This document shows, one piece after another, positions 42,256-50,351 of a DNA stretch of 50,351 nucleotides. How positions within the stretch are numbered: position 1 is the first letter of the stretch; each line of letters starts with the position of its first letter. This DNA comes from Paenibacillus pasadenensis DSM 19293 (GTDB taxonomy: Bacteria; Bacillota; Bacilli; Paenibacillales; Paenibacillaceae). Made by a program: the position numbers and the translations under genes. Where the stretch lies: contig NZ_KE383858.1 in the NCBI RefSeq assembly GCF_000422485.1, forward strand, positions 25,977-76,327, in the 5' to 3' direction. The notes beneath the pieces are model-generated. The model did not search any database. It saw only the letters and a list, made by a program, of their open reading frames with translations, and had not been told where the DNA came from.

Positions 42256-43949
42256 AGGCATACCACAAGCGATGGGCTGCCGCGATGCTGGGACTGGCGG
42301 CCGCAGCGGCCGTCTGCGCCGTCCTGGCGGCGATGCTGGTCAAGCCCGAAAAGGAGATGGCGATGGACGATTATGTGAAGCGCATGCAGCCCGGGTGGAA
42401 TTTGGGCAATACGTTCGATGCGATCGGAGACGAGACTTCATGGGGCAATCCGCGGACGACGAAGGATCTCGTCGAGGCGGTGGCCGGCCAGGGCTACCGG
42501 AGCCTGCGGCTGCCGGTCACCTGGTTCCACCGGACCGGGCCGGGGCCGGAATACCGGATCGATCCCGCTTTTCTGGACCGCATCCAGGAAGTCGTCGATT
42601 GGGCGCTCGAGGCGGACCTGCTCGTCATGCTCAACCTGCATCATGATTCCGGCGAGTGGATCAAGGACATGGGCAGCCGCCATGACGAGGTGAAGGCCCG
42701 CTACGAGGCGCTCTGGCGGCAGATCGCGGAGCGGTTCCGCGGCTATCCCGAGCAGCTGATGTTCGAGAGCGTCAACGAGCCGCGCTTCTCGGACGACTGG
42801 AACAAGGACGATCCCGCGTACTTCGCGATGCTCGACGAGCTGAACGTGGCCTTCTATGAAATCGTGCGCGGCTCGGGAGGAGGCAACTCGCGGCGGCCGC
42901 TCGTCCTCTCGTCGATGACGGCCAGCGCGTCGCAGGCGAGGCTGGACGAGCTGCTGCGGACGATGCGCAAGATGGAGGACGAGCGGCTGATCGCGACGAT
43001 CCACTATTACGGCTACTATCCGTTCAGCGTCAATCTCGGCGGAGCGACGACGTTCGACGAACGGGCGAGGCGCGACCTGGAGGAGACGTTCGACCGCGTG
43101 GCGGCGACCTTCTCTCCCGCCGGCATCCCCGTCGTGCTCGGCGAGTTCGGCCTGCTCGGGTTCGACAAGTCGCTGGACACGGTGCAGCAGGGGGAGAAGC
43201 TCAAGTATTTCGAGCATCTGGCGTACTACGCCCGCGAGAAAGGCTTCGCGACGATGCTGTGGGACAACGGCCAGCATTTCAACCGCCTGACGCGCAGCTG
43301 GTCGGACGCCCGGCTGCGGGAGACGATGGTCGCCGGCTGGACCGGCCGCTCCTCCACGACGTCGCCCGACACCGTGTACATGCAGGCCGGCGAGCCGGCG
43401 GCGGAAGCCGTGCTGCAGCTCGATCTGAACGGCAACCGGCTGCAGGCGGTCGCCGCGGGAGAGAGGACGCTGAAGGAAGGCGCTGACTACACGGCGGAGG
43501 ACGGCCAGCTGAAGCTGTCGGCGGCGCTGCTCTCGTCGCTCGTCGGCGGCCAGGCCGGCGATGTCGCCCGGCTGACGCTGTCGTTCAGCGGCGGAGCGGA
43601 CTGGGACGTGTTTGTCGCCGTCGTCTCGCAGCCCGTGGCCCAGGATTCGACCGGCTCGATCGAGGGGCTGGCGATTCCGGTCGCGTTTGGCGGCGAGCGG
43701 CTGTCGACGCTGGAGGCCGAGTATGAGGACGGAGGCGTGCCGGGGCCGGGCGAGTGGACTCCGTTCAAGGAGTACGGCCTGGCGTTCGCGCCCTCCTATC
43801 CGACGGGCGACATCATGCTCAAGAAGCCGCTGCTGGAATCGCTGCAGGAGGGGCGCAAGGTCCGGCTTCGCCTGCATTTCGGGAGCGGCGCCGTGCTGAG
43901 CTACAGCATCGTGCGCGCAGGCTCCAAGATCGAAGGAAAGGCGGGCTGA
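42252..43949 (+). CDS. GH5 endo-glucanase/mannanase with X2 module, exported
   Basis: A 565-residue exported enzyme with a hydrophobic N-terminal segment (residues 8-30) that is either a signal peptide or a membrane anchor, since no clear cleavage site follows. The GH5 catalytic domain (about 38-370) has the start PGWNLGNTFDA, acid/base Glu176 in SVNEPRFSD and nucleophile Glu298 in LGEFGLLGF. Residues about 375-460 form an X2-type Ig-like module (LKEGADYTAEDGQLKLSAAL), followed by a small beta domain of about 80 residues. Substrate could be glucomannan, mannan or cellulose. It is the last gene of the mannan operon, overlapping GH2 by four bases. Confidence 0.9.
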   Translation: MKAYHKRWAAAMLGLAAAAAVCAVLAAMLVKPEKEMAMDDYVKRMQPGWNLGNTFDAIGDETSWGNPRTTKDLVEAVAGQGYRSLRLPVTWFHRTGPGPEYRIDPAFLDRIQEVVDWALEADLLVMLNLHHDSGEWIKDMGSRHDEVKARYEALWRQIAERFRGYPEQLMFESVNEPRFSDDWNKDDPAYFAMLDELNVAFYEIVRGSGGGNSRRPLVLSSMTASASQARLDELLRTMRKMEDERLIATIHYYGYYPFSVNLGGATTFDERARRDLEETFDRVAATFSPAGIPVVLGEFGLLGFDKSLDTVQQGEKLKYFEHLAYYAREKGFATMLWDNGQHFNRLTRSWSDARLRETMVAGWTGRSSTTSPDTVYMQAGEPAAEAVLQLDLNGNRLQAVAAGERTLKEGADYTAEDGQLKLSAALLSSLVGGQAGDVARLTLSFSGGADWDVFVAVVSQPVAQDSTGSIEGLAIPVAFGGERLSTLEAEYEDGGVPGPGEWTPFKEYGLAFAPSYPTGDIMLKKPLLESLQEGRKVRLRLHFGSGAVLSYSIVRAGSKIEGKAG

Positions 43950-43997
43950 GCCCGCCGGGGAACGGCCGCTCTCAAAGAAAGCGCCTTCCCGCATCGT

Positions 43998-44056
43998 CCC
44001 TTTCGGTAGACAGGGCGGCGAAAGCCGACTAAAGTCTACTTGAAAGGGCTTTTTTT
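43998..44056 (+). terminator. Long structured terminator closing the mannan operon
   Basis: CCCTTTC (43998-44004) pairs with GAAAGGG (44042-44048), then GTAGAC with GTCTAC, then CGGC with GCCG closing a GAAA tetraloop. An asymmetric internal loop (AGGG against ACTAAA) lies in the middle, and seven Ts follow. It ends 64 bases before the histidine kinase gene. Confidence 0.75.
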
Positions 44057-44119
44057 GCTTGGAGCCGCCAGCGGCGGCAGCGCAAGGTCCTTAATCGAAA
44101 CAGAGACGGGGATACGGAG

Positions 44120-45907
44120 ATGCGATTCAGCTTGAACCACGTCCGCCTTCGCAAAAAGATGCTCATCGTCTATATCGTCTGCGTGCTCATCCCGATCGTG
44201 CTGACGAACATCGTCTTTTATCAGGTGACGACCCATAACGTCCGGCAGCAGAAGCTGAGCGACATCTCGGCGGCGATGGACCAGATCCGGCGCGACTTCC
44301 TCGACCAGATGGACGTCGCGGCCGGCATTTCTTCGATCTTCTACACCGACGCCAAATTCAACGAGGCGATCGAGCGCTCCTACACGAGCTCCTCGGAATA
44401 TGTGGATGCCTACTACGCGGACATCTACGCCACGATGTACCGCTACTCGCCGATCTACAAGGCGATCCGCGACGTCGCCATCTATACCCCCAATCCGACC
44501 ATCGTCGGGGGCGGCGGGATGCGGCCGATCACGGAGGAGGTGGAGGCCTCCTCGTGGTACCGCGCGCTCGCGCTCGGCGGCGGCGACGGCTCGCCGATCG
44601 TCATCCGCAGCGTCAACGAGACTTCCCACGGTCCGGAGACGGTGTTCAGCTTCGTGCGCCGGCTCGACTATTTCGGCCAGAAGCACGGCCGCTATCCGAT
44701 CCTCAAGATCGACATCGGCTACAGCGCCATCAGCGCGCTGATGCGCAACGCGACGCTGCAGGGAGACGTGTACCTCGTCGGGCCGGAAGGCCGGATCGAG
44801 GCGGCGTCCGGCGGCGCGGAGCGGCAGCAGGAGCAGGCGTCGTTCCTGCCCGAGGCGCTCGCGGCCGACGCGATCTCGGTGAGCAAGCCGATCGCCAACG
44901 TCGATTATTTGCGCGGCTGGAGCCTCGAGGGCGCGTTCCCGGAGCATCGGGTGCTGCAGGATGTGTACAAATCCCGCAACTTCGTCGTCTACCTCGCGCT
45001 GCCGAACATCCTCGTGCCGACGCTCATCATCCTCTGGTTCACCCGCTCGCTCAGCTCGCGGCTCGCCCGCATCCTGCACCAGATGAAGCGGGTGCGCAAC
45101 CATTCGTTCGAGCCCGTCGAGCAGCCCGACTACCGCGACGAGATCGGCCAGCTGACGAACGAGTTCAACCGCATGACGCTGCAGATCAAAAGCCTGATCG
45201 ACGACGTCTACCTGGCCGACATCCTGCGCAAGGATCTCGAGATCAAGCGCAACCAGGCGCAGCTGCATGCGCTGCAGAGCCAGATCAATCCGCATTTCCT
45301 CTTCAACGCGCTGGAGACGATCCGCATGCGCAGCCTCATCAAAAAAGAGGAGGAGACGGCCAAGATCATCCACAACATGGCCAAGATCTTCCGTCGCTCG
45401 CTCTCCTGGGACCGCGACTGGATGACCGTGCGCGAGGAGCTCGAGCTGATCCACTGCTTCCTCGAGATCCAGAAATACCGCTTCGGCGACAAGCTGGACT
45501 ACTCCGTCGTGGCCGACGACGAGGCGCTCGGCTGGCTCGTGCCGAAGATGTCCGTCCTGCCGTTCGTCGAGAACGCCAGCATCCACGGCATCGAGAAGAG
45601 CAAGCGCGGCGGCAGCATCAACCTCTTGTTCCGCGTCGAGGGCAGCGCGCTGATCGCCGAGGTGGTCGACGACGGAGCCGGCATGGAGCCGGAGGAGCTG
45701 GAGGCGATCCGCGGCGGGCTGCAGCGGGACGAGCCTTTCGGCGACCATGTCGGCATCCAGAACGTCTATCGGCGCTTGCGCCTTTATTACGGCGAACGGT
45801 TCGAGCTGCAGATGGACAGCGTCCGCCGCCAGGGCACGAGCGTGCGCATCCGCCTTCCGCAGCGCGAGGAAATCGCGGAGCCGGCAGCGATCCGAGGCAA
45901 CTCCTAA
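44120..45907 (+). CDS. YesM-type sensor histidine kinase
   Basis: A 595-residue membrane kinase with two membrane helices (residues about 14-34 and 288-308), an external sensing domain between them, a HAMP region (HQMKRVRNHSFEPVEQPDYR), the phosphorylated His392 in INPHFLFNALETIRMRSLI and a C-terminal ATPase domain (FVENASIHGIEKSK, VVDDGAGMEPEEL). It probably senses an extracellular sugar signal and phosphorylates a YesN-type regulator. None is adjacent; the YesN-type gene at 22652 is the obvious candidate. It precedes an LplA-type transporter, the usual target of such systems. Confidence 0.93.
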   Translation: MRFSLNHVRLRKKMLIVYIVCVLIPIVLTNIVFYQVTTHNVRQQKLSDISAAMDQIRRDFLDQMDVAAGISSIFYTDAKFNEAIERSYTSSSEYVDAYYADIYATMYRYSPIYKAIRDVAIYTPNPTIVGGGGMRPITEEVEASSWYRALALGGGDGSPIVIRSVNETSHGPETVFSFVRRLDYFGQKHGRYPILKIDIGYSAISALMRNATLQGDVYLVGPEGRIEAASGGAERQQEQASFLPEALAADAISVSKPIANVDYLRGWSLEGAFPEHRVLQDVYKSRNFVVYLALPNILVPTLIILWFTRSLSSRLARILHQMKRVRNHSFEPVEQPDYRDEIGQLTNEFNRMTLQIKSLIDDVYLADILRKDLEIKRNQAQLHALQSQINPHFLFNALETIRMRSLIKKEEETAKIIHNMAKIFRRSLSWDRDWMTVREELELIHCFLEIQKYRFGDKLDYSVVADDEALGWLVPKMSVLPFVENASIHGIEKSKRGGSINLLFRVEGSALIAEVVDDGAGMEPEELEAIRGGLQRDEPFGDHVGIQNVYRRLRLYYGERFELQMDSVRRQGTSVRIRLPQREEIAEPAAIRGNS

Positions 45908-45968
45908 ACTTTTTAGGGTAGGAGCTAAAGTTTGCAGGGGTGTCGGTAAAGCGCTTCCGTCATAAAAT
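45906..45968 (+). promoter_or_regulatory. Probable regulatory region of the LplA-type transporter operon
   Basis: The region begins at the kinase stop codon with the inverted repeat AAACTTT (45906-45912) / AAAGTTT (45927-45933). It then has a cre-like palindrome core AAGCGCTT (45949-45956) and a possible -10 box TAAAAT (45963-45968) without a good -35. A weak -35 with nearby palindromes fits an activator-dependent promoter, but this is not certain. Confidence 0.4.
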
Positions 45969-46026
45969 GAAAGTGCTTACAGGAACAGCTGCACATTCAC
46001 GGACGATAGGGAAGGGGAGCAAAGAG

Positions 46027-47745
46027 ATGGTCAAGACGAAAAAGGGCTTGCTGGTCCTCGCGGTAGCGATGGCCACGGCGCTGGCCGGCTGCAGCGGCAA
46101 CTCGGGCAATTCCGGGAACGCGGGCAGCAACGGAGGAGCGGCAGCTCCGGAGGCATCGGCGAACGCGGGCGCAGGCGAGAAGGCGGCGCCGGCGAAGGAT
46201 CCGGTCACGTTCACGTATTTCAACGCCGGAGCCCAGGTGCCGAACATCGAGTCCAACAAGACGAAGATCGGCAAGCTGCTCGAGGAGCAGACCGGCGTCA
46301 ACTTCAACCTCCAGTATCCGGTCGGCGACGTCAATACGAAGATCGGCACGATGATCGCGAGCGGCAACTATCCGGACGTGCTCTCGCCGGATACGGCCAT
46401 CGACAAGGTGCTTGACGCCAAGGCGTTCATCCCGCTCAACGAGCTGATCGAGAAGCATGCTCCGAACATCCAGCGCGTCTATGGCCCTTACATGAACCTG
46501 ATGAAGGCGGAGGACGGCAACATCTACTTCCTGCCGTTCAGCCCGGTCGTAGGCGAATACATCTCCAACCCGACGATCGAGCAGGGCGCGTTCTTCATCC
46601 AGCGCCGCGTGCTGAAGGAAGCCGGCTATCCGAAAATCAAGACGCTGGACGAGTACTTCGACCTGATCGACAAGTATAAGGCGAACCACTCCGGCGACAA
46701 GCTGACCGGCTTCACCTCGCTCATCTACGACTGGCGCACGATGGGCATCTTCAACCCGCCGATGCATCTGGCCGGCTATCCGAACGACGGCGACGTCATC
46801 GTCGACATGACGAGCCACGAGGCCAAGACGTATTCGAACACCGACAACACGAAAAACTGGCTGAAGAAGCTGAACGAGGTCAACAGCAAGGGACTTTACG
46901 ACGAATCCTCGTTCGTCAACAACTACGACCAGTACCTGGCGAAAATCTCCTCCGGCAACGTGCTTGGCTTCTTCGACTACGGCTGGCAGGTGAACCAGGC
47001 GCTGCAGAACATCAAGAAGACGGGCAACGACGACCTCGACTACATGCCGCTGCCGATCGTGTTCAGCGGCGTCGAGAAGGACCAGTACCTCGATCCGCCG
47101 TCCTTCGTCAACAACCGCGGCGTCGGCATCACGACGTCGGCCAAGGATCCGGTGCGCATCATCGAGTTCTTCGACAACATGCTCAAGGAAGAGAACCAGG
47201 TGCTCATCCAGTGGGGCGTCAAGGGCGAGGAGTACGAGGTGGACGACAAAGGCCGCTTCTACCGCACGCCGGAGCAGATCGAGATGCTCAAGGACAACAA
47301 GACGCAGGAAAGCATCGGCTTCTCCTACTTCAACTACAGCTGGCCGATGTACGGCGGCGGCTCCACGCTGGCCGACGGCAACTCGTTCAACGCCGGCCGC
47401 CAGCCGGAGGTCGCGCAGGCTTCGTTCACCGAAGGCGACAAGCTGATTCTCGAGAAATACGGCGCGAAGACGTTCTCCGACCTGTTCGCCAAGCCGGATG
47501 AGCGTCCGTGGTACCCGGCCTGGAGCATCTCGCTGGAGCAAGGCTCGCCGGCGCAGATCTTCACGCAGAAGTCCAAGGACCTCAAGCTCAAGTACTTCTC
47601 CAAGCTCGTGCTGGCGAAGCCGGAGCAGTTCGACGGCATCTGGGACGAATACCTCAAGGAATTCAACAAGCTCGACGTGAAGGCCTACGAGGAGACGATG
47701 ACCAAGGAAGTCGCCGCGAAGATTGCCAAGACGCAAGGCAACTGA
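46027..47745 (+). CDS. LplA-type solute-binding lipoprotein
   Basis: A 572-residue binding lipoprotein of the LplA/YtcQ group. The signal ends LAGC (lipid Cys22), followed by a Gly/Asn/Ala-rich linker and the binding domain (VTFTYFNAGAQVPNIESNKT, ASGNYPDVLSP, GAFFIQRRVLKEAGYP). Members of this group in Paenibacillus import aldouronates and other xylan oligosaccharides (established for strain JDR-2). With the GH67/GH52/GH8 enzymes at 16-22 kb this is my best guess here. An upstream in-frame start at 45940 would put the regulatory DNA in the coding region, so I use the ATG at 46027. Confidence 0.92.
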   Translation: MVKTKKGLLVLAVAMATALAGCSGNSGNSGNAGSNGGAAAPEASANAGAGEKAAPAKDPVTFTYFNAGAQVPNIESNKTKIGKLLEEQTGVNFNLQYPVGDVNTKIGTMIASGNYPDVLSPDTAIDKVLDAKAFIPLNELIEKHAPNIQRVYGPYMNLMKAEDGNIYFLPFSPVVGEYISNPTIEQGAFFIQRRVLKEAGYPKIKTLDEYFDLIDKYKANHSGDKLTGFTSLIYDWRTMGIFNPPMHLAGYPNDGDVIVDMTSHEAKTYSNTDNTKNWLKKLNEVNSKGLYDESSFVNNYDQYLAKISSGNVLGFFDYGWQVNQALQNIKKTGNDDLDYMPLPIVFSGVEKDQYLDPPSFVNNRGVGITTSAKDPVRIIEFFDNMLKEENQVLIQWGVKGEEYEVDDKGRFYRTPEQIEMLKDNKTQESIGFSYFNYSWPMYGGGSTLADGNSFNAGRQPEVAQASFTEGDKLILEKYGAKTFSDLFAKPDERPWYPAWSISLEQGSPAQIFTQKSKDLKLKYFSKLVLAKPEQFDGIWDEYLKEFNKLDVKAYEETMTKEVAAKIAKTQGN

Positions 47746-47767
47746 GAACAGGCTGAATGGTTTCGGA

Positions 47768-47800
47768 CCGGACCGGGTCAGTCGCACCGGTCCGGTTTTT
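47768..47800 (+). terminator. Intra-operon terminator after the LplA-type gene
   Basis: CCGGACCGG (47768-47776) and CCGGTCCGG (47787-47795) are perfectly complementary with a 10-base loop, followed by TTTTT. It lies between the binding-protein and permease genes and should lower permease expression relative to the binding protein. Confidence 0.8.
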
Positions 47801-47840
47801 GCCGATCGGCATGCCGGTTGGATAGGAGAGGAGAGATACG

Positions 47841-48809
47841 ATGCGCAGCCAAGAAACCGCCGCCGTCCCGTCCGCGCCGTCCGCGGAGCCGGGAAAGGTA
47901 GGACGCTGGTTCAGGACGCTGTCCAAGCAGAAGGCGCTGGTGCTCATGTCGGTGCCGTTCGTCATCTGGATTTTCATCTTCAAATATGTGCCGCTGTGGG
48001 GCTGGACGATCGCCTTCCAGCATTACCGCCCGAACCTGGGCATGTTCGAGCAGGAGTGGGTCGGCCTCGAGCAGTTCCGCTTCCTGTTCTCCGACGACTC
48101 GTTCCTGCGCGTCCTGCGCAATACGCTGGCGATGGCCGTCATCAAGCTGGTGCTCGGCTTCGTCACCGCGATCGCTCTGGCGATCCTGCTCAACGAGGTG
48201 CGCATCGCGTTCTTCAAGCGCGCCGTGCAGACGATCAGCTACCTGCCGCACTTCATCTCCTGGGTCGTGGCGGCGAACATCATCTCGACGGCGCTGTCGA
48301 TCGACGGCGGCATCGTCAACGAGCTCTTGATGTGGCTCGGCATCATCGACCGGCCGATCATGTGGCTCGGCGTCGGCCATTACTTCTGGGGCATCCTCGG
48401 CGCCTCCGAGGTGTGGAAGGACGTCGGCTGGAATACGATCGTCTATCTGGCGGCGATGACGATGATCGATCCGTCGCAGTACGAGGCGGCCGAGATCGAC
48501 GGCGCGAACCGGATGCAGCGCATCCAGCACATCACGCTGCCGGGCCTCAAGCCGGTCATCATCATCCTGCTCATCATGAACCTCGGAAACATCCTCGAGA
48601 CGGGCTTCGAGCCGCAGTACCTGATGGGCAACGGCATGAACGCCGACTATTCGGAAAACCTGGAAATCTTCGTCCTCAAATACGGCATCTCGATGGGCAA
48701 CTTCTCGCTCGCGACCGCGGCCGGCATCTTCAAGACGGTCGTCAGCTTCATCCTGCTGTTCGGAGCCAACTCGCTGGCGAAGCGTCTTGGCGAGCAGAGA
48801 CTGTTCTAA
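47841..48809 (+). CDS. LplB-type ABC transporter permease
   Basis: A 322-residue six-helix permease with FKYVPLWGWTIAFQHYRPN near the N-terminus, characteristic of LplB proteins, and EAA loop EAAEIDGANRMQRIQHITLP near residue 215. It forms the channel with the following gene product for the LplA-type binding protein. GGAGAG precedes the ATG. No ATPase gene is present. Confidence 0.93.
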   Translation: MRSQETAAVPSAPSAEPGKVGRWFRTLSKQKALVLMSVPFVIWIFIFKYVPLWGWTIAFQHYRPNLGMFEQEWVGLEQFRFLFSDDSFLRVLRNTLAMAVIKLVLGFVTAIALAILLNEVRIAFFKRAVQTISYLPHFISWVVAANIISTALSIDGGIVNELLMWLGIIDRPIMWLGVGHYFWGILGASEVWKDVGWNTIVYLAAMTMIDPSQYEAAEIDGANRMQRIQHITLPGLKPVIIILLIMNLGNILETGFEPQYLMGNGMNADYSENLEIFVLKYGISMGNFSLATAAGIFKTVVSFILLFGANSLAKRLGEQRLF

Positions 48810-48824
48810 AAGGAGCGATGTATC

Positions 48825-49790
48825 ATGGCAACACCGGCAGCGCAGCAGGTTGGCGCGGGCAAGAAGCCCGAAAAGCCGCGCAAGGTGTACAAACGGTTCC
48901 AATCCCCGGGCGACCGCCTGTTTGACCTGTTCAACTTCATCTTCCTTTCCCTGCTCGTCATCTTCACGCTCTACCCGTTCCTCAACACGCTGGCCGTGTC
49001 GCTGAACAACGCCAACGACTCGATCCGCGGCGGCATCTACTTGCTGCCGCGCGACTTCAGCCTCGACAACTACAAGTACGTGTTCCAGGAAGCGACGATC
49101 TTCCACGCGACGCTCGTCTCCATCCTGCGGACGGTCATCGGCACGATCGTCACGGTGTTCTGCTCCGCGATGGTCGCCTATACGATCAGCCGGCCGGAGT
49201 TCCTGCTGCGCCGCTTCGTGACGGTGACGTTCATCCTGACGATGTACCTGAACGGCGGCCTCATCCCGAACTACCTGCTCATGCGCGACCTGGACCTGAT
49301 CGGCAGCTTCTGGGTGTACATCGTGCCGGGCATCATCGGGGTGTTCAACATGATCGTCATCCGCTCCTTCATCGAAGGGCTGCCGGAGGGCATCATCGAG
49401 TCGGCGCGCATCGACGGCGCGGGCGAGTTCCGCACGTTCATGCAGATCGTCATTCCGCTGGCGCTGCCGGCGCTCGCCACCGTGGCGCTGTTCACCGGCG
49501 TGTTCCAGTGGAACTCGTGGTTCGACGTCTTCCTGTACAACTCCGAGAAGGCCAACCTCAGCACGCTGCAGTACGAGCTGATGAAGATGCTGGCCAACTC
49601 CAACTCGAACTCGTCGATGACGTCCGCCTCGGCGTTCGCCAACAGCGCGAACGCGAGCGCCAACTTCGTCACGCCGACGTCGATCCGCGCGACGATGACG
49701 ATCGTGGCGAGCTTGCCGATGATCATCGTTTATCCGTTCCTGCAGAAATACTTCGTCAAAGGCATGACCGTCGGCGGCGTGAAGGGCTGA
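48825..49790 (+). CDS. YtcP/LplC-type carbohydrate ABC transporter permease
   Basis: A 321-residue permease partner of LplB. It has the family segment FLNTLAVSLNNANDSIRGGI, a six-helix profile and EAA loop ESARIDGAGEFRTFMQIVIP near residue 198. It lies 15 bases after the LplB gene with AAGGAG before the ATG, and is followed by a very stable terminator. The segment MLANSNSNSSMTSASAFANS is a polar loop before the last helix. Confidence 0.93.
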   Translation: MATPAAQQVGAGKKPEKPRKVYKRFQSPGDRLFDLFNFIFLSLLVIFTLYPFLNTLAVSLNNANDSIRGGIYLLPRDFSLDNYKYVFQEATIFHATLVSILRTVIGTIVTVFCSAMVAYTISRPEFLLRRFVTVTFILTMYLNGGLIPNYLLMRDLDLIGSFWVYIVPGIIGVFNMIVIRSFIEGLPEGIIESARIDGAGEFRTFMQIVIPLALPALATVALFTGVFQWNSWFDVFLYNSEKANLSTLQYELMKMLANSNSNSSMTSASAFANSANASANFVTPTSIRATMTIVASLPMIIVYPFLQKYFVKGMTVGGVKG

Positions 49791-49809
49791 GCCGACGGGA
49801 AGCCGCTGG

Positions 49810-49848
49810 CCCCCGCCGCTCGGAAGCCTGGCTTCCGAGCGGCGGGGG
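49810..49848 (+). terminator. Terminator of the LplA-B-C operon
   Basis: An 18-bp perfect stem (49810-49827 with 49831-49848, CCCCCGCCGCTCGGAAGC and its complement) with a three-base loop, followed by TTATT. Confidence 0.85.
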
Positions 49849-49863
49849 TTATTGGCGTAGTCC

Positions 49864-50040
49864 GCCGCTTCGCGGACGGCTGGAGCCGCTTCGCGGACGA
49901 AGCTGCGTGCCGGGGAGAGCCGCTGCGCGGACGGAGCAGCGTGCCGAGGACAGCCGCTGCGCGGAGGGAGCTGCGTGCCGGGGAGAGCCGCAGCGCGGAC
50001 GAAGCTGCGTACCGGGGAGAGCCGCTGCGCGGACGGAACC
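49864..50040. repeat. 34-bp tandem repeat, about five copies
   Basis: Units start GCCGCTTCGCGG or GCCGCTGCGCGG at 49885, 49919, 49953, 49987 and 50021 (the last partial), preceded by a shortened 21-base unit at 49864. The DNA after it (50041-50250) shows no gene. Confidence 0.85.
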
Positions 50041-50254
50041 TCCCTCCGATTCCGCTGAAGCCCAGATTCCTCTGATCTCCCTTTCCGAAACGGAAGGAAT
50101 CCGGCCTTCAAGGGAACCGCTGCCGCTTCTCCAGGAGGATTCCGTCCGCTCCGCTGGGCCAGCACGCCCACTGCCGCAGCACAAGCGACCTTTGCTCCAA
50201 GTCCAACTTCGCTCGGATGGTCGCGCTTCACTTGACCTACCAAGCGATCGTCCG

Positions 50255-50351
50255 CCGGACGCCTGCAACCCGACATTTTCGGGTTACAGCCACTGGCCCG
50301 AGCTCCCGGACGCCCGCAACCCGACATTTTCGAGTTACAGCCTCTGAATCG
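50255..50351. repeat. 51-bp repeat with AACCCG-ACATTTT-CGGGTT hairpin, cut by the window end
   Basis: CCGGACGCCTGCAACCCGAC at 50255 recurs 51 bases later at 50306 with one change. Each unit contains CAACCCGACATTTTCGGGTT or its one-base variant with CGAGTT, able to form a 6-bp hairpin. The second unit runs into the window end, so the copy number is unknown. Confidence 0.7.

Noticed and set aside
43998-44056. Cyclic di-GMP riboswitch
   Set aside because: The ACAGGG word and GAAA loop recall class I, but the second helix and the conserved core nucleotides are missing, and the element ends as a simple terminator.

Overview
The window reads as chromosomal DNA of a spore-forming, high-GC member of the Paenibacillaceae (Paenibacillus or Cohnella type). 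The basis is a gerA-B-C spore germination operon, several CUT1 sugar transporters without their own ATPase, YesM/YesN-type two-component proteins, GH52/GH67/GH8 xylan enzymes, strong GGAGG ribosome binding sites and very GC-rich coding DNA. I see no rRNA, tRNA, CRISPR array, insertion sequence or phage gene.

Left part (1-15 kb), general genes: a MATE efflux protein, a LacI-family repressor, a DUF998 membrane protein, a GH13 alpha-glycosidase with a LacI-type operator over its promoter, an NADH oxidase/peroxidase-family flavoprotein behind two identical FNR/Rex-like palindromes, a PatB/MalY aminotransferase, a secreted L,D-transpeptidase and the gerA-B-C operon. The gaps between these genes hold several unrelated GC-rich tandem repeats.

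Xylan block (15-24.3 kb): an AraC regulator diverges from an operon for intracellular breakdown of aldouronates and xylo-oligosaccharides: GH52 beta-xylosidase (TTG start), GH67 alpha-glucuronidase, a Nif3-like protein, a GH8 reducing-end xylose-releasing exo-oligoxylanase, and a YesN-type response regulator. Catalytic residues of the three hydrolases fall at the spacing expected for their families.

Mannan block (24.3-44.06 kb), bounded on both sides by strong terminators: a divergent LacI repressor, then a long co-directional run of a lipoprotein solute-binding protein, a 979-residue non-lipoprotein binding protein with two N-terminal beta-sandwich regions, two permeases, an NHL-repeat membrane protein, a Yip1 protein, a membrane-anchored DUF5696 protein, two more permeases, GH26 mannanase, GH2 beta-mannosidase and a membrane-anchored or secreted GH5 with an X2 module. 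I infer beta-mannan or glucomannan use. The doubled transporter plus the NHL/Yip1/DUF5696 trio is the least explained system in the window.

Right part (44.1-49.8 kb): a YesM-type histidine kinase with no adjacent regulator, then an LplA-type binding protein and LplB/YtcP-type permeases, an arrangement known from aldouronate uptake clusters. The kinase and the YesN regulator at 22.6 kb may be partners separated by the mannan block. The window ends in terminator and tandem-repeat DNA.
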